From contig WPIO01000022.1 in NCBI GenBank assembly GCA_009760855.2, positions 1,578,501-1,642,500 of the forward strand: DNA of 64,000 bases, given 5' to 3'. Positions 10,690 through 21,066 of this stretch are shown piece by piece; position 1 is the first letter of the stretch; every line of letters begins with the position of its first letter. The position numbers and the translations under genes are program-made. The DNA is from Cristatella mucedo. Taxonomy: Eukaryota > Bryozoa > Phylactolaemata > Cristatellidae. The notes under the pieces are model-generated. The model made no database searches. It was not told the DNA's origin and saw only the letters and a program-made list of their open reading frames with translations.

Positions 10690-12535
10690 AAGAGTCGTCG
10701 AAACGCAGAAATCTCGAGGAGGACAATCAACCTTCTCCACCAGCATACAGCATGCGCATATGACCTGCAGCACTGTCATCGCACTAAAGATAACTGAAAC
10801 ACGGTTTCTCGGAAGGCTAGCAGCGACGGCAGGCAGCGATCACACAGCTCACATGACAGACACCATGCACGGCACGATCGCCGATTAGTAAAGCAGCTTA
10901 ACTAACATCGGAGCTGCGGAGTCCATCACATCAGCAGTGCGTACAAAAGTAGCCCTCGGAGCAAGTTGCAGCAGTCATACATTCTCCACAGTGGTAGTCA
11001 CTGGCCCAGGACGAAGGACCTCTTCCTTCATCCTACTTCTAGTCATGGATACTGTACCAGACATCTTCAAGTTGCCAGCAGCCAGTACAGGGCTCTTTCT
11101 CGCCTAAAGCGAAAAACTCTGACTATCGGATCTCGCGACTATTTCACAAGGAACTGCTATCACGGCTTGCACTTACCTCACATCGGTCACCTATTCTGGA
11201 CATCATCTGCCCTCTGACATCATAACCGCAGCGGATTCATTCGCACCGCCGTCGTTATTATATTCTGGCTCCAGCTTCCTAGCAGTCCCTGCATTCTGTC
11301 AGCAGACTAGTGGGTAGTCATCGCGTCTAGATATTACTAGCTTTTGATCCAGACGCCTAAATACCTCTGTATTCAGGGCAAACAAAGGCGCACACATAAA
11401 CGCAGCTAGATGCTGCCCAGCTGCAAAATGACCGCCTCTTAACGATAGCGATGACTTTTGCATGGGCACTCTGCGGAGCACAAGTACTCTCTATACGGAA
11501 GCTGCTGTTATTCTTTCAAGGAGAAGCAACAGCCGACGGTTAATGACTTGCAAGCTGTCCTGCTTAGGCAATCATGCCAAAGCACTTAAGTATCATGCTC
11601 GGATAAGCATGCAACGGCACGTGAGAATACACTCAGGCCGGCCGCTGATTATCATGACATTCTGCTTAGTAGCATGCACTGAGTCACGCACAGTTGAGCT
11701 AGCAGAGCCCACAGAAACAGAAAGACTCTTTCACTTTTAAGACGCGCTATAAAAAATGCAAATTCAAGAAAGGTATTGACTGAAGCCACCAGGGAGTTCC
11801 GAACTTGTGTGTCGCTCACGAGCTGAAGGCACGATCAGTAGATTTAGTGGCCCGCGTGCTCAATTATCTATAGGGTTCCTAGGAAAGTTTCCACTCTCCA
11901 GACGCGATGCCATCTCGGTGCGAGCTCGTGCTTCGGCCGGCTATTCTTTGAGACACGCCAGACATCGCAGACAACGCGTTGTTTGGCGTTGCGACCGCCT
12001 TCGGGACTGAGCTGCATCCACGCTTTGAGACAGCTGCGCGTGCATGCGCGAGTTCTCGGAGTCTGAACCTGCCGAGCCTCGGTCATCTGCAAGGCCATTA
12101 GTCTAAACTATCAACTTAAACCTAAAGAGTAAACATGCAAAACAGTTTGCCTGCGATAAAACCTAAAACTTTAAATCTGCCAAACCGCTTTGCTATTGCT
12201 GGTTTTTCTAAAAATCCCACGAGGCGATACTTTAAGCGCGCCAGCCGTTAAGCGGCGCTCGATGCCACAAGGGAGATTGGATCGACTGAAGATACGAAAA
12301 TCTCTCGCGTTACAGCTAAGCCTTACCTTAGTTATGATTAATACTCCGAGTAATGGTCCAAGTCTCACCAGAGCACCCTTTGCGTTGATCCTCTAAACGA
12401 CGGCACTCCTGTCGCCTTGAACAGGTCGAAAGGTCCTTAAGCCAGTAAGGTCGTACTGATTTTTGTTAGTTCGGCTTTTTATTTAATTTTATTTTTTATT
12501 CCGCTTTTTATTCTCCTCGGATTTTCTTCTGAAAG
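10690..12535. other. No gene recognised
   Basis: Short frames on both strands, none with a recognisable domain. No member of the LINE, SINE or DNA-transposon families listed here. Confidence 0.5.
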
Positions 12536-12540
12536 TTCAG

Positions 12541-12665
12541 GTTTGGACCAGTGGTTAAGGTACTCGCCCCAACCAAGGCCCAGCCGAGTTCGTTGGCTCA
12601 AGCCCCGTGGCATATGTGAAGCACCTGAATAGAAATCAAGTTATTTTAGGGCGCTGTAAAAATGA
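12541..12665 (+). mobile_element. SINE-A copy
   Basis: The head is GTTTGGACCAGTGGTTAAGG. A GGCTCAAGCCCC box B-like block follows. The tail has TATGTGAAGCACCTGAATAG and then AAATCAAGTTATTTTAGGG. Confidence 0.88.
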
Positions 12666-12740
12666 ATTATATTTAATTTAATTGTTATGTAATTCTCATA
12701 TAATGCGCCATGGCATTGCAGAATGCTTTTTTTGGACTGT

Positions 12741-12865
12741 TTGGTTTGGCCCGGGGATAAGGCGCCTGCCATCGTCGACCGAAGTCTCGGGCTCGAGCCC
12801 AGCAGCAACATATGTAAAGAGCCTGAGGTGAGATTAGGTTCTCTTACGGCATTATACACATGAAT
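12741..12865 (+). mobile_element. SINE-A copy running into a TA microsatellite
   Basis: The head is TTGGTTTGGCCCGGGGATAA. Box B-like GGGCTCGAGCCC comes next, then a tail with CATATGTAAAGAGCCTGAG and GGTTCTCTTACGGC. It is a tandem neighbour of the copy 75 bp upstream, and its tail passes directly into TATATA-rich sequence. Confidence 0.85.
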
Positions 12866-12867
12866 AC

Positions 12868-12883
12868 ATGTATATATAAATAT

Positions 12884-12914
<31 letters not shown>

Positions 12915-12952
12915 ATGTATATATGTGTATGTATATATACATGTATATATTG
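12868..12952. repeat. (TA)n/(TATG)n microsatellite
   Basis: Mixed TA, TATG and CATGTATA units directly after the SINE-A tail. Confidence 0.95.
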
Positions 12953-13365
12953 TGAGGCGCAATGCTGCCTGGAAGCCATTCACCCCTATTCGTCAACACT
13001 AAGATGTTTTATAACGAAGCCGACACAGAGAACATGGACCGTAGCAAAGGAGGACGCAATATTAGTAGCAAGCAGGTTCAATATATTGTATACCTAGATT
13101 ATTACTATTAGCCGAGAAAGCCATCATGCTTATAATTCTTGATGCCATTGGCTTTTCATAAGGAGCAGGCTCAGAGAGGCCGTAGCGGATGCGGCCGCAG
13201 CAGTTCAATTGGTCTAGCGGCACGCGATATCCAGCAAATCAGCAGTGCTCTGCGGCTCCTAAAATAGACCTGATGTGTGCCTTGAGTCAGTCAGTGCTGC
13301 ACTGCAGGTCAAGGTGAGATCGCTCGCCGAAGCATAGGCACCCGGGCTGCAAAGCGGATTCAGCC

Positions 13366-13425
13366 AACACACACACGCACGCGCGCGCATACACACACAC
13401 GCACGAACGCACACACACACATATA
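13366..13425. repeat. (AC)n/(CG)n-interrupted microsatellite
   Basis: ACACACACGCACGCGCGCGC-type run followed by an ATATATGTATATAT end. Confidence 0.92.
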
Positions 13426-13684
13426 TGTATATATCGTAACGCTGCCCACTTTGCTGGGACGATAGGAGATTATGCTCATATCCCGTCTTTTACAATCACA
13501 TGAGGACACCGGCAGTCAGACAGAGGCTTGCAATGAAATCAGCAAGCGACAGCTTGCAACAGTAACTGGCGAAAAGGTTAAAAGGTCGGCAGTATCACGC
13601 CGCCGACGCACCTCTATTAATGCGACACAATGGTATAGCTATGGCTATGGCTATGGCTTGGCTCATTCATTCAAAATAATAAAA

Positions 13685-14087
13685 ATAACAGTACATTTAA
13701 TGTAGCACCCTCAGAGAACTCTCTTCCTACGCACTTTACTTTTGCTGCAAAGGAAGCACGATACAATGGTTAGTGGTAGCATGCTCATTATAAACAAGAA
13801 TATCATGGTAAGTGGTGACACACACAGGGTCAGCAGGCACGTATGGTTAGTGGCAGCATGCACAGTGGCAGCATGCATAAGCACAGGAAGGACGAATCGC
13901 AGGGACCCACTAAATGCTGTGATAAATAGATGCGTTTTAAGTATTTTTTATGTGGAAAAGTCAGGAGACTTCGTGACGCAAGTTGGCAGTGACTTCCAGA
14001 CTTTGGGAGCATACGAACTAAAGGCACGGTCTCCAAAGGGTTTGAGGTTTGTACGAGGTTCGGGTAAGAAAAAATTCCGAAAAGCGA
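13685..14087 (-). mobile_element. LINE-2fam 3' end
   Basis: The minus strand carries the C-terminal block equivalent to SYAPKVWKSLP, then ACCCTGTGTGTGTCACCAC and TTTGCAGCAAAAGTAAAGTG, and ends in A/T-rich units near 13690. The copy joins a LINE-1fam fragment of opposite orientation at 14087/14088 with no spacer. Confidence 0.85.
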
Positions 14088-14537
14088 GCTGAACTGCCGC
14101 ATCAGTTTCAGCCTCATCGTGCCCCTAGGGCCTCTATTGATACAAAAGTAGCTATTACATCCACATGCGTACAGACTGTTGGCGTCAGAAGCTTTGGCTC
14201 TGTAGGTCGAAGACCGTGAAACTCACTTAAAAAATTCTCATGCGACGACATCTGTTCTCCCGTTGCCGACCGTGGCGCATCCTTCCAGAAATCTCGAGCT
14301 AGAAATTCCACGCTACTCACTTTCTTAACTACACTCCTGGCTCAGGTATGACTCAGGTATGTGTCTCAACTTTCTCTTTGTAGCGTGCGATGACATGTCG
14401 GCTACTGAGTGCGTACCGAAAGCTGCCTAGGGGTTAATAATAGAAAGCTTCCTACGTAACAACCACTTATTCTGTGTGGCTTTGTGAGCTAACGACTGAG
14501 ATAAGTTATATTACATTAAAATAAATCACATTAGATT
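14088..14537 (+). mobile_element. LINE-1fam 3' fragment
   Basis: It begins AGCTGAACTGCCGCATCAGT, the [10 protein letters not shown]-equivalent block of LINE-1fam, and runs through the 3' UTR (GTGCGTACCGAAAGCTGCC) to an ATTACATTA-type tail. Confidence 0.85.
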
Positions 14538-14639
14538 AAGGAAAGTAATACAGGTATTTACCCTACCGACTTGTGCCTATACGCCCAACACTGGCTAGGG
14601 GGACCTACTATAGCGGCACACAAGTGCCTGTATTTTACA

Positions 14640-15167
14640 GGTGGGAGGGTCTCGAGCTTAGTTATGGCTGACCCGTTGTCGCAAATGCTGGCTACGGCCG
14701 ATGACGACGACGGCTATGGTGTAGCCGCTCTCAGTGCGCATCCTGTCGAGCGCGCGGTCGATCGTGACGCTGCAGCGGTGGTTGCGGAGTCGGAGGTCCG
14801 ACGAATGCACTCCCCGCCCGCCCGTCCGCCCGCTTGCGGCTATCGTCCGCCCGCTGCTGTCCACGCCGCGTTGCCCGTTCCCCTCTAATGCCACGCGCTT
14901 TTTTCTGCGCAGGTTGACCACGCGAGTGAGCGTGCCTAGCGCGCGTAATGTCGCGCGTCGCGGCTCGCGCTACGCCCTTGCGCAGTCTTGGAGGCACTCT
15001 TGTCAGGTGCCCGCCCGCGTTTTCAGTCGCTCTCCGCCGCCTGTCGCCGCTCCAGAGTCGCTTCTCCAAGAGCCCGACGAGCGCGCAGCCGCGGTGGCGG
15101 CTATTCCGCCGCCGCCGCGGCCGCAGTTGCTAAGCTACAGTGTGCTCGTCTTCTTTTCGCCGGGCAG
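14640..15167 (+). promoter_or_regulatory. CpG-rich 5' region of the sorting nexin gene, candidate start codon
   Basis: CpG-rich stretch just upstream of the first recognisable exon. An ATG at 14664 has G at -3 and G at +4 and opens the frame MADPLSQMLATADDDDGYG. That frame stays open to 14888. The coding exon at 15168 is preceded by a good acceptor (TCGTCTTCTTTTCGCCGGGCAG region), so a first exon here joined to 15168 is plausible. I could not fix the donor: a phase-0 GT at 14721 fits the frame but is weak. The frame of the 15168 exon is also open upstream to about 14988 without an ATG. Confidence 0.45.
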
Positions 15168-15344
15168 ACTCGAGACGTGCCCGGAAATGATTCTGCCTCT
15201 CCAGAAGAAGAGCGAGGAGGCAGCCTTTCGAGGGCGGACTCCGCGACGGATAGGGAAGTGAGAGACCTCACCGTCGTTGTCGACAATCCAGAGAAGCATA
15301 TTAAAGCCATGGAGTCGTACGTGACGTTCAGAGTTACGACAAAG
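15168..15344 (+). CDS. SNX7/30: Sorting nexin exon with the PX domain start
   Basis: Acceptor GCCGGGCAG before 15168 and donor GTGAGT at 15345; 59 codons, phase 0 at both ends. It begins [20 protein letters not shown] and ends at [10 protein letters not shown]. It carries the first PX strands ([12 protein letters not shown]), equal to DLFITVDEPESH in SNX7. Whether a separate upstream exon supplies the ATG is open. Confidence 0.88.
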
Positions 15345-17062
15345 GTGAGTCTTCTGCACACTTTTAAGTATACTGCTACGCACCGATAGCTACGCGCTTG
15401 TGCAGTCACGTCGGCCGTTCAGCGTGTGTCGGAAGTGTTCTCATTCTGTTCTTCATTAGATATCCATTGCGTGTAAACAGCCTGTCTTAAACTCGCTTCT
15501 ACTGTGCAGCAGCCGACCTGAGGTCCACCGTTTTTTACACTGCGTCTTTCCCACTGTTCCCGGACGTCTGAGTCGACTGGGAAAAATACTAGTCGATCTT
15601 ACGGCCTCTTTTTGTAAAGAGGCAAAGAGCCCTAAAGGCTATCACCACCACGTGGAGCAGCAATGAAGGGATCGCCCGCCGCAGGATTTGAACCCACAAC
15701 CTCCGGACCGGTGTCGTGATGAGCAACCGCCTTACCTAGTGTGGCACCACTAAAGCACTCGCTAGGTTCAACAGTATCCTTCTGCAATCGTACACGTTGC
15801 ATCGCATCGCAGCCGCGCGTGCTATACTCGAGACTGTTTGATTGGTTAAGGTTCAGATGGGCTCTGCTGCTGCTGCTTCGTAGTGTCCTGGCCATGAAAT
15901 GGCCAGCGAGCCCGTGTCAACAGGACTGGCACCAGAGAGCCACTGCCCCCCCCCCCGAGTTTGAACCGGATGCCGGCTTACCTAACAGCATGGGTCGTGG
16001 ACGTAAGTCTCCTATGGAATGACACGCAAAGGCAGTGTTCTCATTCAGCTTATCAATCAGCTCAATCGGAGGCTCAAAAGATATTGCAGCACGAAAAGGG
16101 GTATAGCTCGTGCAAGTATTTTGCTGAGCATCTGATTAGTTATAAATATAATATATTCGAAGAGAAGGAGAAATTAGGCTGCTGACACTTGCTGACTACT
16201 ACGTCCGCCCGTGTGCCCCACGTGACTCATGACTCCTGAGTTTTAGCCGAGGGTCAAGATGCTCGCCTCTCACAACCCAAGCCGTGGCTCATATTCCGGA
16301 AGTGTGCAGGTTTCTTGTGAACTCTGTCCTATTGTTCATAAGCTAAAATAGTATTGCGTGCATTTGTTACATCGTTTCACTGCAATTCCCGTTATCCAGA
16401 ACTCCGGGCTAGTGCCCTCGTTAGTCTAGCTGCAGCTGGTACGAAACTCAGCAGCTTGTTGGTTTGTCGTCATCGGCATAGCTACCGTATTGTACCACTT
16501 TATGAAGTCGACTTCAAGATTCTCTTTCTCGCTTAGAGGTTTCGTCACCGCCTTGCACCAGCCTTGACCTATCTGACCTTCTTACTCCCTCATCAGTGTG
16601 CTCCCACACCAGCCGCTCTTTGGCTTCCAGTGGTTTGGCCGTCCCTTGCTCTCTAAAAGGAAAGGTTTTGGGGATTTGGGCCATCACATCGTGTGCGCCC
16701 AAAGTTTGGAACTCACGTCTGGCTTCGGTCACCACCTGCTATAATCATGCACGACTCAAGTCACAGCTAAATGCGCACCTCTTCTGATCAGCTTTCCATT
16801 GCACCAGTCGCGCTGTGTTTTTTTTATTGCTGTGTGCTTTGATTGCGTGCTTGCTGACCGTGCGTGATTCTGTGGCTGTTGCTAGCATGAGGTCGTTTTA
16901 ACTGGCAGCTCCGAGTGTCTTCTTGTGTGCTTTAGCATGCTGGCCCAAGCCTGCCGCTTGTCTGCTTGTATGCACTAGTAAAAGCATGATGGCAGGCATG
17001 ACACTAACCCCCGGGCTAGTGATTCATTTGCAGCAAGTTGTGAAGCACCTGAATAGAGACTT

Positions 17063-17151
<89 letters not shown>

Positions 17152-20100
17152 GGCTCTATACGGACGACCTGTCAGTATCATGCAATAATTCTTCGACATG
17201 AGATCACTTGCATCCTTTTGTCATCTTCATGTCGCTAGCCAAAGGGACGCCGCGTCTGACCGGATCTGTGGCTAGATTACTGAGCTGGATGCTGCTGCAT
17301 AAAATCACGAGAAATAATAATAGTAATAATAATGTAGGCGCGTAGCTCTGTAGTCATGCACGAAGCTTGATAATTTTGAACGAGGGCTTGATTGTAGTAT
17401 GATTGTGCCCGTTAGCAGAGCCAAGGGGGGGGGGGACATTTGCCAAACCACCCAGGCTGCTGCTGCTGGGCAGCAGCAGCCTGGGTGGTTCCATATACCT
17501 AAGCATCCCCCATCCTTCTTTCACTAATGACGAAATTATGTCCCACTACTTGCTGTCGATGAGCTGCCATCGAGTTCGTGTGGAATAAATACTCTGACAG
17601 TATGCTATAATTTTTCATTAATTGTGTGTCTAGCCCACCCACATAAGAATTTGTGCAGGTCTTGCTTGGCCCCCCAGACGGCAATCCTGGTTCCACTGAT
17701 GATTCAAATGTAGCACCCTTATTTTGAACTCTCCTAGAATGTATTCGTAGAAAAACGCTGTTTTTTGTATTTGTGTGTCAGTGTGTGTGTGTGCGCGTGC
17801 GTGTGAATCAGCATGTGTATGTGCACGTGCATGCCTGCATGCCTGTACAAATGCCAAGTGCTGCAATGACCTAACCTTCCTTCCCTGGCCAGCTGTACTC
17901 GTGCCACAGTGCTTGGGTGCCATCAACTTATCATAGATAATCGACTGAGTTCTGGTAATGTCCCTGGAGGCATGCAGGAAGTGGGTGCAATGAGTGCTGC
18001 ACCTAAAAGTGATGAATAATGAAGCAGCCTGGCTGGTTACGTTGCCAACTAACAACCACTCTCCTGCTGCCGACTGTGCACATTCTTTCCAGCGGTCCCT
18101 AGCTGCTACTTCCATGCTACTCACTACCTCAACTGCTCTCCTGACTCTGCTATGCTTTCCAATTTCTTTTTGTTGCATGAGGTGATGTTTGTTCGCTGCC
18201 GAATGCATACCAAAAGCTGCTTAGGCTGTGAGTGAGCTATACAGAACTCTCCTGCGTAACACCCACGTAGTCTCTGTGACTTTGTGGAGTTACAGACGGA
18301 AATACATTACATCTAGTGCTTATTCCTTAGTTAGCTGCTATTGATTGGTAGGAAGTTCAGCACGCAGGGGCCACTTTTTAATAGTGTATTTTAACTTATT
18401 TCCTAAAATCTTAGGTACATAGTTCCCGAAGCCTTCTTTGAGGGGGACAGTCTAGTGCGTATTAGGATGAACCGATGTTCAGGCAGTCATCAAGCATCGT
18501 TCGGTCAGCTCGTCCATACCGGCACCGACATCCAGAAGTTGACAATGCATCAGTGGGGCGCCGATGTGGAAGACAGTGCATTGTAAACACAAGCCACCCA
18601 GGGCACCGAGAAGCCAGCTGCCCTCGGTCTGCCGATGCCACAGCTCAAGACAGCATCGCCTTATGTGAGCACTACTAACCAGATAACATAGGAGCTAAGA
18701 AGCAAGCGAAACGACCCGGAAGACCTGGCATTCCTACATACACACGTTCGCCTCTCTCTAGCTGTTGCTGCGCTGTCAGTGCACAAGCGTTAAAGAACCC
18801 AAACTTTGCCAGAGCCTAGGTAGCACTCTACATGTGTCACTTGTCAGCCGTCTGAAGTTGCTTACTTTGAACAAGCTGGAGCTCTGCTCCGCATGCAACC
18901 TCCCTTCCTCCTCCTCCTCGTCCTCCTCCTCCTCTACGGCTGGGTTGTGAGCTGCACCTGTGGCAATCAAGGCAGCCGTGAGAGTGAGTGCTGCTTGTCG
19001 TGGGTGGCCAAGCTGTTTCGTGACGTGTCTGCCCTCCATTGATGGCGTTGTGGATTCAAAGTGGCTTGGCTTGGTCACGGTCACGCGGTTGCCTCTGTCG
19101 CCTTGTTTTCAGACAACACGCAGTGACTTCGAGAATCCAGAGTACTGCGTCAGACGCCGCTACAACGACTTCCTTTGGCTTCATGCGAGGCTTGAGGAGA
19201 AATATCAGGCTATCATCGTTCCCGTAAGTCGTACTTGTATGGCACATTCGTGATGTTGCAATAATTTGACAGATTCGACTCTGTCGGTCGAATATCTTTT
19301 CGGTGCTGGTGTGCTAACAGTTAGAAGTACTAGGAGTCCGTGGCATTGATAAGCAGTGTATTTTCACTTGGGCTCATGCACACGCTGTCGAGAAAATTCT
19401 TGCCGCATGGCTGCTGCTGCTGCTACTGTGTTCGTGTAATAAGAGTACTTTCTATGATACCGGCATTCTAAAGTTGTGTGCAGCATGTCATATATTTATT
19501 GAGCACCCAAAGGGCAAACCACAGGTACATGTGTGCTTGGTGTGACTTTATCCCACCACGATTAATAATGACCTTGTTTATCTAGCCGGACATTGAGGCT
19601 GCAAGCTTCTGCATATTCTCTTCTGCTACAGCACTTTCCATAGAGCCCGAGTTCTACTGGAAAAATCGGCCACTTGCATAGGCCGAACACCCACCTCAGC
19701 CACCTGTTAATAGCATCCCATAACCGTTCTTTGGATTTGGTTCAGGCGACTGGCTGGGCTACTGCATCAGCACTCTATGCAGATTCGTCAAACTGTACTT
19801 ATTTCAGCTCGTTCTTGGTCAAGCAAGTTGGATTTTGAACCTCAAATAGTCTGATCAGGGTTGGTTATATTTGGCAGCAAGATAACAAACCTAAGCATGC
19901 TGCTAGGCCAGTGCAGGTTTTTCCCGAGTGCCTGTGTGGTGTGGATGCAGTGGCCCAGTCAGTCGCATGATTGGACAATCGTAGGACGACCTTGGAGCAA
20001 AATCGATAAACAGCTGAGGCTGGTGTTCGGCTTATACTAGTAGTCGATTTTTTCACGAACATTCTGGCTCTATGGAATGTGCTGCAGAAGTGGAGACCAC

Positions 20101-20974
20101 TGTTTGCAGCCGCAATGTCTGGCTAGATAAGCAAGGTCATTATTAATAGCGGTAGGGCAAAAATCACACCAAGTGCACATGTACCTGTGCTTGCTTTTGG
20201 GATTTCGATACATATTTTGTCATGCTTCGCGCAATTTAAGTATGCCGGTATCGTAGGAAAACCTCTTTATTACACGAACAGAGTAGCTGCCACAGCAGCT
20301 GTGCTCATACTGCTAAGACTGCTTACGACTGGGTGCACAGGTGTGTGTGTGTGTGTGTGCGCGCACGTGCGTGCGTGCGCGTGTACGTGCGTGTGTACGT
20401 GTGTGTGTGTGCGCGCACGTGCATTTGTACACTGTGCTAGCCCGAAAGATCTATGCAAGAATTAAAAGCGCAGAAAGTGTGTTACTTTTGCTAAAAACCT
20501 TTTTTTTTATAAACTTGCAGCCTTTGCCTGAGAAGCATCGCATGACCATTGACCGCTTTGAGCAAGACTTTGTCCACCTGCGCCAGGTCGCTTTGGATAC
20601 GTTCATGGGACGCGTAACACAGCATCCGATTCTGTCGACAGACAGCCAGCTTCAGGTCTTTCTTACTTTTAAAGATTCGGTAAGTGCCAGTGCACTACAC
20701 GGTGCCTGCTTGCAGCCACACTTTGTAGTGCACCGGTAGCTGCCTACTGCGCTTGGCAGCTGCTTCCGCGTGTCGCTCTTCTGTCGGATTCGTCTTTGCT
20801 CCTCATTTTTATTAGCTCTGGTGCTGATTCACTCTTAGCATCAATGTGACTTCGGCACCGAAAAGTGTTTCGTCTTTTTATTTCAGTTTGTTTTTCAATA
20901 CGCTCGTGCTCGGTATTCCATCGAATTTGTCAGAGGTGTCATGGCCTATGCTCTGTGTGTTTATGTTGTGTGTG

Positions 20975-21066
<92 letters not shown>

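Larger units (their letters stand above)
15345..19112 (+). other. Sorting nexin intron (3.8 kb) and its contents
   Basis: Starts with GTGAGT and ends with CCTTGTTTTCAG. It holds a SINE-B, an L2-group LINE fragment, a SINE-A tail running into a (CT)n array, a perfect 45-nt hairpin, a LINE-1fam 3' end and a (TCC)n run, each listed separately. Phase 0. Confidence 0.85.
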
